From positions 78,865 to 142,864 of the forward strand of contig CAYSVH010000007.1 in NCBI GenBank assembly GCA_964434425.1: DNA of 64,000 nucleotides, written 5' to 3'. Below, piece by piece: positions 1-7,257 of this stretch. How positions within the stretch are numbered: the first letter of the stretch is position 1; each line of letters opens with the position of its first letter. Below the pieces are notes generated by a model. The model was not told the DNA's origin. It searched no databases and was given only the letters and a program-made list of their open reading frames with translations. The DNA is from CALMEC01 sp964434425 (GTDB lineage Bacteria > Actinomycetota > Thermoleophilia > Miltoncostaeales > Miltoncostaeaceae). The translations under genes and the position numbers were made by a program.

Positions 1-26
1 ACCGCCTCCTGCCCGAGGAGGACTGA
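1..26 (+). CDS. 3' end of an upstream gene (partial)
   Basis: An open frame enters from the left edge and ends ...RLLPEED at the TGA of 24-26, two bases before the next ATG. The tight spacing suggests it shares an operon with the following kinase gene. Too little is present to name it. Confidence 0.4.
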
Positions 27-28
27 TC

Positions 29-709
29 ATGAACTCCGTCATTCCACTCCCGCGTCATCGCGCGCCGTCGGACGGTCCCACCGGGGTCCTGCACGATGTC
101 CGGGGATCGCTCAATGTGATCCGGGGTCAGTGCCACGCCATCGTCCGCGCCGGGCGCGTCGGCGACCGCACCATCGAGATGCTCCGGCTCGTCGATGGCG
201 AGGTCGACCGCATCGCGAGGGCCCTCGAACAGGTGCGCTCGGCGCTCCAGGGGTGCCCCGCCGGCGGAACGGCGGCGTGCGACGTCGACGCCGCGACCGT
301 GGTGCACGAGGCCGTGCGGCGCCATGAGGGACTGGCCGGCGAGCGGGGCGTGGCGATCACGGCGATCGTCGGGGGTCGCCCTCGGTGGGTGTCGGGTGAC
401 GAGGATGAGCTGCGGCGCATGGTCGACAACCTCCTGCAGAACGCGATTCGCGCCTGCTCGCACAACGGACACGTGATGGTTCGCATGGGCATGACCGGAT
501 CGCGTGTCGTCATCCGCATCGTCGACGACGGCCGTGGCTGGAAGGACGCCGACGAGCTGTCCGGTGGCGACGGCTGGGGCATGGGGGTCCAGATCGCCCG
601 CGGCATCGCGGAACGTCACGGTGGATCGGTCACGCACGCCGGGTACGCCCGCGGAACCAGCGTGACCATCGCGCTTCCCGCCCGCGAGCCCGAACGGGTG
701 GGTGCGTGA
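29..709 (+). CDS. Small cytoplasmic sensor histidine kinase
   Basis: This 226-residue protein looks like the catalytic half of a two-component kinase. An H-box-like segment LHDVRGSLNVIRG lies near residue 22. It is followed by an HATPase domain with an N box (DNLLQNAIRA), a G1 box (VDDGRGW) and a G2 box (GWGMGVQIARG). No membrane segment, PAS or other sensor domain is visible, so the signal must come from a partner or the cytoplasm. A GAGGAGGA ribosome site 6 nt before the ATG fixes the start. It is the first complete gene of the tad operon and presumably controls pilus expression; that role is inferred from position only. No response regulator is visible inside the window. Confidence 0.8.
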   Translation: MNSVIPLPRHRAPSDGPTGVLHDVRGSLNVIRGQCHAIVRAGRVGDRTIEMLRLVDGEVDRIARALEQVRSALQGCPAGGTAACDVDAATVVHEAVRRHEGLAGERGVAITAIVGGRPRWVSGDEDELRRMVDNLLQNAIRACSHNGHVMVRMGMTGSRVVIRIVDDGRGWKDADELSGGDGWGMGVQIARGIAERHGGSVTHAGYARGTSVTIALPAREPERVGA

Positions 710-1272
710 TGGCGAGCACCATCGTCGTCGATGCGGCGCTCGCCGCCGAGGTCGGTCACGGTGCGTTGTGCAACGTCGTCCGCGTGGATGAGGGGGCACG
801 GTCCAACCGGTGGCGTCGGCGCAGGCTCGCCGTTGACGACATGGTGGAGACGCTCGACCGGGCGCCGCATCCGGTCATCGCTCTCCTCCGTGACGCCGAG
901 GACGGATCGGACGACGTTGCGATGCGTCGCGCGATCGACGCGCTCGGTGCCGTCCGGATCATGCTCCCCGGGGACCTCGCGTCGGCCCGGTGGTGCGTCG
1001 CGATCGCCGCCGACATCGCTCCGGCAGAGCACCAGGCGGTGGTGCGCGCCCTCGAGGTCCTGTGCAACGGCCCCGGGGTGGTCGGCGGTGCGCCGCGGAG
1101 GGCGTGGGGTGCCCAGGGTGTCCAGGTGCCCGCCCTGCGTCCGGTGACCCTCGCCCGTTGGGCCTCGTGCGCGTGGACCCCGTGCTCGTGGTGCGCACGG
1201 GGAGGCGCAGATGCCCATCCCTGCCGTCGATGCGGAGCACCCATCCGTCGCACGGATCCCGTGGAGGACTGA
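709..1272 (+). CDS. Conserved hypothetical protein with C-terminal zinc ribbon
   Basis: I do not recognise this protein of about 187 residues. The ATG overlaps the kinase stop by one base (TGATG), so the two are translationally coupled. Its last 40 residues contain clustered cysteines (CAWTPCSWCARGG, then CRRCGAP), consistent with a treble-clef or zinc-ribbon site. The N-terminal part is acidic/arginine-rich with no membrane segment. It sits between a histidine kinase and CpaB in the tad operon, so a cytoplasmic accessory or regulatory role in pilus assembly is possible. This is inferred from context. Confidence 0.6.
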   Translation: MASTIVVDAALAAEVGHGALCNVVRVDEGARSNRWRRRRLAVDDMVETLDRAPHPVIALLRDAEDGSDDVAMRRAIDALGAVRIMLPGDLASARWCVAIAADIAPAEHQAVVRALEVLCNGPGVVGGAPRRAWGAQGVQVPALRPVTLARWASCAWTPCSWCARGGADAHPCRRCGAPIRRTDPVED

Positions 1273-1275
1273 ACG

Positions 1276-1917
1276 GTGATCCTCCGTCGTTTGCGTCGCC
1301 GTCCGTCCGCGTGGTTCGTCGCGGCCGCGCTGTTGGCGCTGGTCGCCGCGCTGGCCACCGTGCGCTCGGCTGCGCGGGGCCCCGTCGCCACGATCGTCGT
1401 GGCACGCGAGAACATCGTCGCGGGCACACCCGTGGCGTCGGCGCCGCTCGAGGTCCGGTCCGTGCGTGCCGCCACCGCCGATCTCGTCGGAGTGATCCGT
1501 CATACCGACGAGATTGCGGGACGTCGTTTCGCCGCGGCCCTCGCCGCGGGTGAGCCCGTCACCCAGGCCGGGCTCGGGGGCGATCCGGCAATCGCACCGC
1601 GGCCGCTGGCGGCCGGCGAGCGTGCCATCTCCATCCCCGCCGCGACGGCCGGGGCGGCACTGCCGGCGCTCGTCCCCGGGGCGCGCGTCGATGTGACCGC
1701 ACCGGCGGCGTCCGGTGCGGCGACGATCGTCGTGCGCAACGGCGAGGTGATCGCTCGGCAGGAGAACGATCCCGACGCGGGAACCGCGGCCGAGGGCGGC
1801 GTGCTCCTGCGCGTGCGTGAGGACGACGCGGTGCGCCTGAGCGCCGCTGTGGACGGGGCGGCGGGGATCCGCATCCTCATACGGCCGTTCGACGAGGTGG
1901 GGGAGGAGCGCCCGTGA
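1276..1917 (+). CDS. cpaB: CpaB/RcpC-like Flp pilus assembly protein
   Basis: The 213-residue protein has an N-terminal membrane anchor (about residues 12-30). A SAF-type domain follows, starting VVARENIVAGTPV and containing AGRRFAAALAAGEPV, which is characteristic of CpaB/RcpC. These proteins sit at the cell envelope in Tad pilus machines and are thought to bind glycan or stabilise the channel. The start is GTG with GGAGGA about 8 nt upstream. The gene lies 3 nt after its neighbour and overlaps tadZ by 4 nt. It is shorter than typical proteobacterial CpaB (about 270 aa), which is usual for high-GC Gram-positive versions. Confidence 0.82.
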   Translation: MILRRLRRRPSAWFVAAALLALVAALATVRSAARGPVATIVVARENIVAGTPVASAPLEVRSVRAATADLVGVIRHTDEIAGRRFAAALAAGEPVTQAGLGGDPAIAPRPLAAGERAISIPAATAGAALPALVPGARVDVTAPAASGAATIVVRNGEVIARQENDPDAGTAAEGGVLLRVREDDAVRLSAAVDGAAGIRILIRPFDEVGEERP

Positions 1918-2720
1918 GCACAGGCGACGATCCCTGGGCCGCGCTCCAGCCGGCACCGGCGACCGGATCCGACGGCGCGTTCGCGCCGTGGTCCGATCCC
2001 GGCGGAGCGCGGGTTCACGCACCACGGGCGAACGCGCTCGTCGTGGTCGTGGGGGCGTGTGGCGGCTGCGGGGCCAGCGTGGTGGCGAGCGGGCTCGCTC
2101 TGGCGCTGCACGCGCAGGAGGGCGCGGCCACACTCGTCGACCTCGACTTCGCATGGGGCGACCTCCACGGTGGCTGGGGCGTTCCGCGGGACCGGACCGT
2201 TCACGATCTCAGCTCCGTCCGTGAGGAGCTGACGCCGGATCAGGTCGACATGATCCTGGCGCACCATCCGTCGGGGGTGCGCCTGGCGCTGTCGCCTGGC
2301 CTCCCGGAGGCCACCGCCGAGTGGGACGAGACCGCCATCTCCCGTCTGCTCACGGGTGCGGCGACGGGCGCACCGACCGTCGCCGACACCGGTCACGTCG
2401 AACCGCGTGTGCTGCTGGCGGCCGCTGATGTCGCCGCTCGCCGTCTGGTGGTTGCTCCCCGCACCGTCCACGGTGCGCGCGGGGTCGCCCGCACGCTCGA
2501 CGTCCTCGGTACGCGGGTCGAGGTGGTCGTCAACGGCACCGCGCGGGATGCGGACATCAGCATTCGCAGCTTCCGTCGTCTCGTCGGCGCACCGGTCCGC
2601 TGCGAGCTTCCACGTCGGCCGCTCGAGGCCGAGTCGATGCTGGCCGGGCGACGTCCGACCGGGCGGCGCCGGCCGTTGCGCGACGCCATCGACGCACTGG
2701 CCCGGGGAACAGACGGATGA
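1914..2720 (+). CDS. tadZ: TadZ/CpaE-like MinD-family ATPase homologue
   Basis: This 268-residue MinD/ParA-fold protein probably places the pilus machine at the cell pole, as TadZ/CpaE do. The P-loop position reads GACGGCGASVVAS. Both the signature and catalytic lysines of a deviant Walker A motif (KGGxGKS/T) are replaced, by Cys and Ala. The switch-like segment LVDLDFAWGDLHGGWG and the later VADTGHVE and VVVNG strands follow the family pattern. There is no N-terminal receiver-like domain of the kind found in many CpaE proteins. GTG start with a 4-nt overlap upstream; an ATGA overlap joins it to tadA. Nucleotide hydrolysis is doubtful. Confidence 0.8.
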   Translation: MSTGDDPWAALQPAPATGSDGAFAPWSDPGGARVHAPRANALVVVVGACGGCGASVVASGLALALHAQEGAATLVDLDFAWGDLHGGWGVPRDRTVHDLSSVREELTPDQVDMILAHHPSGVRLALSPGLPEATAEWDETAISRLLTGAATGAPTVADTGHVEPRVLLAAADVAARRLVVAPRTVHGARGVARTLDVLGTRVEVVVNGTARDADISIRSFRRLVGAPVRCELPRRPLEAESMLAGRRPTGRRRPLRDAIDALARGTDG

Positions 2721-3958
2721 ACGCGCCGTCGATCCCGTCCGAATTGGTGGCCCACCTGCGTGAGCGGGCCGCGGCCCGCGTCTCGACGACGGACGAACCG
2801 GTGTCGCGCGACGCCCTGGCACGGATCGTCGAGGACCTCATCGACCAGGAGCGCCGCATCCTGCCGCGCACGGTCCGGTCGATGACGATCCAGCGGGTGC
2901 TGGACGAGACCCTCGGGCTCGGGCCGCTCGAACCGCTGTTCCGCGACGCGTCGATCACGGAGATCATGGTGAACGGGCCGGACCGGGTCTACGTGGAGCG
3001 CGACGGCCTCATCACCCGGACCGCCATCACCTTCGACGACGACGCGCATCTCGTCCACGTCATCGATCGCGTGCTGGCGCCGCTCGGCCGCCGCGTCGAC
3101 GAGGCCAGCCCCATGGTGGACGGGAGACTGGAGGACGGCTCGCGCGTCAACGCGATCATCCGTCCGCTCAGCCTGGATGGCCCGATCCTCACCATCCGCC
3201 GCTTCGGGACCCGATCGCTCGACGGCGACGCACTCGTCTCCCTGGGAACCCTCGACGAGCGCATGCTCGCCCTGCTGCGGGACGCCGTGGTCGCACGGCG
3301 CAACATACTCGTGACGGGAGGAACGGGCAGCGGCAAGACCACGACGCTGGCCGCGGTCGCCTCGTTCATCCCGGAGGGCGAGCGCATCATCACGATCGAG
3401 GACGCGGCCGAACTCCGTCTGCCCATATCGCACGTCGTCCGCTTGGAGAGTCGTCCCGCGAGCATCGAGGGCCGCGGCGCCGTACCGATCCGTGCGCTCG
3501 TGCGGAACGCCCTGCGCATGCGGCCCGATCGGATCGTGGTCGGCGAGTGCCGCGGGGGTGAGGCCGTCGACCTCCTCACGGCGATGACCACCGGGCACGA
3601 GGGATCGCTGTCCACGATCCACGCCTCATCGTGCGCCGATGCGGTCCGCCGTCTGCAGACGCTCGCGCTGATGGGCGATGTGGAGCTGCCGTACGCGGCC
3701 GTCACCGATCAGGTGGCCCATGCGATCGACCTCGTGGTCCATCAGGCCCGGCTGGGTGACGGCACGCGGCGGGTCATGGAGATCGCGGCCGTTACTCCGG
3801 TCGACGGCGCCGCCGAGTTGACGACCATCGTGCGGCGCAGGTTGCACCACCATGACGATGCCGCCGAGAGGATCGCGGACACCGTCGTGTGGAACGAGGA
3901 CGCCGAGGACGTCGCTCTCGGCGGCGAGGTCGTCGGGGGCAAAGGTGCGCGGGCATGA
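2717..3958 (+). CDS. tadA: TadA/CpaF secretion ATPase of the Tad pilus
   Basis: The 413-residue hexameric ATPase drives assembly of Flp pili from the cytoplasmic face. An N-terminal three-helix region precedes the conserved LGLGPLEPLFRDASITEIMVNG segment. The Walker A motif GGTGSGKTTT is near residue 200, the Asp box IITIEDAAELRLP follows, and the Walker B/His-box region reads RPDRIVVGECRGGEAVDLLTAMTTGHEGSLSTIHA in outline. All catalytic motifs are intact and the length is normal for the CpaF branch. The ATG overlaps the tadZ stop (ATGA). Confidence 0.95.
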   Translation: MNAPSIPSELVAHLRERAAARVSTTDEPVSRDALARIVEDLIDQERRILPRTVRSMTIQRVLDETLGLGPLEPLFRDASITEIMVNGPDRVYVERDGLITRTAITFDDDAHLVHVIDRVLAPLGRRVDEASPMVDGRLEDGSRVNAIIRPLSLDGPILTIRRFGTRSLDGDALVSLGTLDERMLALLRDAVVARRNILVTGGTGSGKTTTLAAVASFIPEGERIITIEDAAELRLPISHVVRLESRPASIEGRGAVPIRALVRNALRMRPDRIVVGECRGGEAVDLLTAMTTGHEGSLSTIHASSCADAVRRLQTLALMGDVELPYAAVTDQVAHAIDLVVHQARLGDGTRRVMEIAAVTPVDGAAELTTIVRRRLHHHDDAAERIADTVVWNEDAEDVALGGEVVGGKGARA

Positions 3959-3980
3959 TGCGCTGCCGCGAGGTCGGACG

Positions 3981-4865
3981 ATGAGCGTTCTCGTGGCCGG
4001 TGCCTGTGCCGCGGGATCCGCGATCTGCGGTACCGTCGCCGTGCAACGGCTCGTGTCCGCACCGGGTCGGGTCGGCCGGGCGTGGTGGGACGATCCCCTG
4101 GCCCGCACGACGGTCGGCCGGACCCTCGCGGTGAAACTCGAACGTGCCGGGCTGCGCCTGGGTCCGGGAGCTTTCGTCGCGGCGGTGGCGGGTGTCGCCG
4201 TGCTCGCCGGCGCATCGGTGTGGTGGATCCTCGGAAGTGCGGTCGGCGGGGCGCTGATCGGTGCGGCGGTGGCCTGGAGCGCGGGTGCCGTCGTCGCGTC
4301 GGCCGATCGGCGCTACCTGGACCGGCTGGTGGGACAGTTGCCCACCGTCGCCCAGCAGCTCGCCGGCGCGCTCGGAGCCGGGTTGTCGCTCTCTCAGGCC
4401 GTCGACCGTGCGGCTCGTGACACCCCGGCACCGGTGTCCGGCGAGCTCGCGCGCATCTCACGTGAACTCGTGCTCGGGGCACGCGTCGAGGACGCACTCC
4501 AGGGGTTCGCGACGCGCCACCGGTCACGGACGGTCGAGCTGATGGTCTCGGCGATCCTGGTGCAGCGCTCGGTCGGGGGCGACCTGGCCGGAGGGCTCGC
4601 ACGGCTGGCGACGCAGTTGGACGACCGCGGGCGGGTCGCGCGGGAGGCCCGGTCGGTGACGGCACAGGCCCGCATGTCCGCGTGGCTCGTCGCCGGTCTT
4701 CCCGCGGCGGGCGGAGTCATGGTCGAACTCGCCTCGCCCGGGACGATCGAGGACCTCGTGGGCGCGGGGTTCGGTCGTGTGCTCCTCCTGGCGACGATCA
4801 CCCTCGAGGTCGTCGGGGTCCTTCTCGTCCGTCGCATCGCGTACATCGACGGAGGTGCCGGATGA
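3981..4865 (+). CDS. tadB: TadB inner-membrane platform protein
   Basis: This T2SF-domain membrane protein of 294 residues forms, with TadC, the inner-membrane platform of the pilus. Hydrophobic segments lie at the N-terminus (SVLVAGACAAGSAICG), around residues 55-100, and near the C-terminus. The cytoplasmic core LVGQLPTVAQQLAGALGAG...LSLSQAVDRAA is typical of the TadB family. I start at the ATG of 3981, which begins with the membrane segment; an in-frame extension to 3852 overlaps tadA and lacks family features. The downstream junction uses ATGA. Confidence 0.88.
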   Translation: MSVLVAGACAAGSAICGTVAVQRLVSAPGRVGRAWWDDPLARTTVGRTLAVKLERAGLRLGPGAFVAAVAGVAVLAGASVWWILGSAVGGALIGAAVAWSAGAVVASADRRYLDRLVGQLPTVAQQLAGALGAGLSLSQAVDRAARDTPAPVSGELARISRELVLGARVEDALQGFATRHRSRTVELMVSAILVQRSVGGDLAGGLARLATQLDDRGRVAREARSVTAQARMSAWLVAGLPAAGGVMVELASPGTIEDLVGAGFGRVLLLATITLEVVGVLLVRRIAYIDGGAG

Positions 4866-4915
4866 CGACCTCCGAACGTCGCACGTCACGCCCACCGAAG
4901 GCGGGGAGGGGATGA
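4862..4915 (+). CDS. 17-codon minicistron bridging tadB and tadC
   Basis: An ATG at 4862 overlaps the tadB stop (ATGA). Its frame closes at TGA 4913-4915, overlapping the tadC ATG at 4912 (again ATGA). The peptide would be MTTSERRTSRPPKAGRG, strongly basic. The last codons contain the purine-rich GGGGAGGGG that serves tadC as ribosome site. It may be only a coupling device that carries ribosomes across the 46-nt gap; a functional peptide is not implied. Confidence 0.35.
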   Translation: MTTSERRTSRPPKAGRG

Positions 4916-5766
4916 TGCCCGGGCCGGTGCTGCTCTGGTTCCTGACGCTCGCGGTGGTCGCCGTCGGAATGCATCGTGGACGCTCGCCACGCGTCGTGGA
5001 GGCACCGGACATCCCGTGGTTCTTTCGTTTGGGTCGCCGTCTTCCCGCACCGGCCGCCGTTGTGCGGATCCTCCGCGGCCATCAGCGCGACGGTGATCTC
5101 GCCGCCGCCGGACTCGATGCCCGGCTCTCCGGGGACGACCTCTGCCGGATCCGCGCCGGCTTGGCCTCGACGGCCCTGATCCTGGGCGGGGCACTTGCCG
5201 CGGTCGCGCCCCTCGCGGCGATCGTCGCCGTGCCGGCGGCGGGCATGGGGACCATGGCGCCGACGTTCGTGGTCGCGCGTCGCGCCGGACGACGACGCCG
5301 GGAGCTGGTGGCCGATCTGCCGGATCTCATCGACATGGTCGTGCTCTGCACCGATGCCGGACTCCCCCTGGAGTCGTCGCTGCGCGTGGCCGTGAGCCGC
5401 TTCCGCGGGGTGCTGGCGGACGAGATCCGCGGGACCCTGGCGCGCCTGGATCTCGGAACGCCCCGTCGAGTCGCCTATCGGGGCCTCGCCGCCCGAATGG
5501 GCGTTCAGGAACTCACGAGTCTCATGAGCGCCGTCCTCCAGGCGGAGGAACTCGGCACGCCGATCAGCTCGGTGCTCTCCCGGCAGGCGGAGCTCCTTCG
5601 TGCCAACCATCGGCAGGCGGTCCGGGACCATGCGGCGCAGGCTGCTCCGAAGGTTCAGCTGGTGGTGGCCATGGTCATGGTGCCCGGTTCACTCCTGCTC
5701 GTCGTCGGAGTGATGATCCTCAAGCTCGTCGACGAGATGGGCGTCGTGATCGGCGGTGCGCCGTGA
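4912..5766 (+). CDS. tadC: TadC inner-membrane platform protein
   Basis: The second T2SF-domain protein (284 residues) partners TadB. It has an N-terminal membrane helix (VLLWFLTLAVVAVGM), a central pair near residues 85-125 and a C-terminal one (QLVVAMVMVPGSLLLVVGVMIL). The cytoplasmic core LPDLIDMVVLCTDAGLPLESSLRVA matches the TadC pattern. Two adjacent ATGs (4912 and 4915) follow GGGGAGGGG; the first overlaps the minicistron stop. A GTGA overlap couples it to the next gene. Confidence 0.88.
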   Translation: MMPGPVLLWFLTLAVVAVGMHRGRSPRVVEAPDIPWFFRLGRRLPAPAAVVRILRGHQRDGDLAAAGLDARLSGDDLCRIRAGLASTALILGGALAAVAPLAAIVAVPAAGMGTMAPTFVVARRAGRRRRELVADLPDLIDMVVLCTDAGLPLESSLRVAVSRFRGVLADEIRGTLARLDLGTPRRVAYRGLAARMGVQELTSLMSAVLQAEELGTPISSVLSRQAELLRANHRQAVRDHAAQAAPKVQLVVAMVMVPGSLLLVVGVMILKLVDEMGVVIGGAP

Positions 5767-6188
5767 GCCCGCGATGGCCGACAGGTGGGCGTGCTCCGCT
5801 GCGGGTCGAGGGCGGTCGGGGCGGCGGATCGCGGTCCCGGTGCCCGGATTCACCCGCCTCGCTTCCTGGACCGCCGACCGGCACCGGACGGGCACATCAC
5901 GACGGGAGTGCCGCGGGCGACTACCTCGGGATCGTGGTGGTCATCGTGATCCTGATGGTGGGCCTGGTCATGCTCCGTCCCTACCGGGCCGGTCCCAAGA
6001 GCCCTGTCAACCCGATCACGCCCGTCGTGCGGATACTCGGACACACCATCGAGAGCCTCGATCCGAAGCCGCCACCCGTGCGGCGGCCCGCCGACGCTCC
6101 GCGTCCGCGCAGACGGCGTCCGGCACGTCCCGCCGTGGACAGGTCCCCTGTTACCGTGCTCGTGCCCGAGTGGTGGACGCGTTCGTGA
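5763..6188 (+). CDS. Candidate Flp/TadE-type prepilin-like membrane protein
   Basis: The 141-residue product has a Gly/Ser/Arg-rich N-terminus of about 45 residues. One hydrophobic helix follows, preceded by SAAGDYLG (GDYLGIVVVIVILMVGLVML). A small-residue cleavage region followed by an acidic-Tyr pair directly before the helix resembles type IVb prepilins (G/xxxxEY) and actinobacterial TadE-like pseudopilins. The tail is rich in Pro and Arg (PKPPPVRRPAD). GTG start overlapping the tadC stop (GTGA), so it is the last gene of the operon. Alternative: a single-pass anchor unrelated to pilins. Confidence 0.5.
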   Translation: MSPRWPTGGRAPLRVEGGRGGGSRSRCPDSPASLPGPPTGTGRAHHDGSAAGDYLGIVVVIVILMVGLVMLRPYRAGPKSPVNPITPVVRILGHTIESLDPKPPPVRRPADAPRPRRRRPARPAVDRSPVTVLVPEWWTRS

Positions 6189-6218
6189 TCGACGGTCGAC
6201 CGATCGGAGGTCTGAGGG

Positions 6219-6911
6219 ATGGCGGTGTTCGCTCTCATCCCCGGTGCGGGTGGAAGCGCCTTCTACGGGCACAGGCTCGCTCCGCTCCTGGAGGCGGCCG
6301 GCCACGTGGCCGTACCGTGCGACCTGCCCTCCGGCGACGACGCCTCCGACCTCTCCGCCTATGCGGAGGCCTGCCTGACACAGCTGGACGGGCGGACCCC
6401 GGTCGAAGGCCATCAGATCGTCATCGTGGGCCGGTCGCTCGGCGGCTTCACCGTGCCGCTGCTCGCGGAGCGGCTGCGCGGAGCCTCCGCGGCGCTCCTC
6501 AACGCCATGATCCCCCGCCCCGGTGAGACGGAGGGCGAATGGTTCGCCACGTCCCGATCCGGTGAGGCCCGGAACGCGATGGCGGCGCGTGAGGGCCGGG
6601 CGACGACGGAGGGCATCGACCTCGACGACCTCCTGCACGACCTGCCGGCCGACGTACGTCGCGAACTGCTCGCCCAGGGGGAGCCGGCCCAGAGCGGTGA
6701 GATCCTCTCCCATCCGGCGGTGTTCACGGCCTGGCCCGACCGGCTCACCGTCATCGCCGGTCGCGACGACCGGTTCTTCCCCTGCGGGTTCCAGGTGGCG
6801 CAGGCGCGCGAACGCCTGGGTGTCGAAGCCGTCGTCATCCCCGGCGGCCATCTGGCGGCACTGTCACAGCCGGAGGCTCTGGCGGAGGTCCTCCTGACGA
6901 TCGCGCCATAG
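6219..6911 (+). CDS. Alpha/beta hydrolase
   Basis: The 230-residue protein has the compact alpha/beta-hydrolase fold. It starts with the strand FALIPGAGGSAF, whose GAGG may form the oxyanion hole. The nucleophile elbow is GRSLGG (Ser), the acid is in AGRDDRFFP and the histidine is in IPGGHLAAL. The catalytic triad is therefore complete. Such salicylate-esterase/EstC-like enzymes act on small esters, but the substrate cannot be read from sequence. GGAGG precedes the ATG. It stands outside the tad operon by 30 nt and may have its own promoter. Confidence 0.8.
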   Translation: MAVFALIPGAGGSAFYGHRLAPLLEAAGHVAVPCDLPSGDDASDLSAYAEACLTQLDGRTPVEGHQIVIVGRSLGGFTVPLLAERLRGASAALLNAMIPRPGETEGEWFATSRSGEARNAMAAREGRATTEGIDLDDLLHDLPADVRRELLAQGEPAQSGEILSHPAVFTAWPDRLTVIAGRDDRFFPCGFQVAQARERLGVEAVVIPGGHLAALSQPEALAEVLLTIAP

Positions 6912-7257
6912 CCGCGACGAGCGAGCGGCCAGATGGTGGCGCGCCAGGTCGACGTCGCCGGTCCCTCACCGACTATGGTCCCGCGCCACCGATGGGGCCC
7001 GACGTCCACCCGGTACCGCGGCGGGTCAGCGGATCTGAGCATGTCGCGATCCTTGGTCGTCAATCGGAGAACGTGGACGCGACCGAGCGGCGCATCACCG
7101 CGGCATCGCACGACGCGTGCGACCCGTGCCCGTCACGGGAGCGTTCGGCGGAACGCGGTCGCGACCCCGGCCGACCGCGGCGACCCCGGCCGACCGCGGC
7201 AGGACGTAGGCTCCGTGTCCGCCGACCACCGCGCTCCGGCGCGAACGTCGCCCCACG
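6912..7257 (+). other. Non-coding stretch before the P-type ATPase gene
   Basis: No credible gene in this 346-nt interval. It holds a TAGGCT -10-like hexamer at 7207-7212 pointing to the downstream ATPase gene, and a short tandem repeat (separate entry). Confidence 0.6.
7162..7199. repeat. 19-bp perfect tandem duplication
   Basis: The unit CGACCCCGGCCGACCGCGG occurs twice head to tail (7162-7180, 7181-7199) just upstream of the ATPase promoter region. It is probably a slippage product. Confidence 0.8.

Noticed and set aside
616..2154. 512-codon minus-strand open frame over the tad genes
   Set aside because: Arg/Pro-rich shadow frame of the real plus-strand genes, with no motifs; typical of 70% GC DNA. 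Many similar long shadows elsewhere (for example 7918-9447, 10860-12884, 58584-59690) were dropped for the same reason.
7162..7199. Tandem 19-bp repeat as a CRISPR or operator
   Set aside because: Only two units without spacers; simple duplication is enough.
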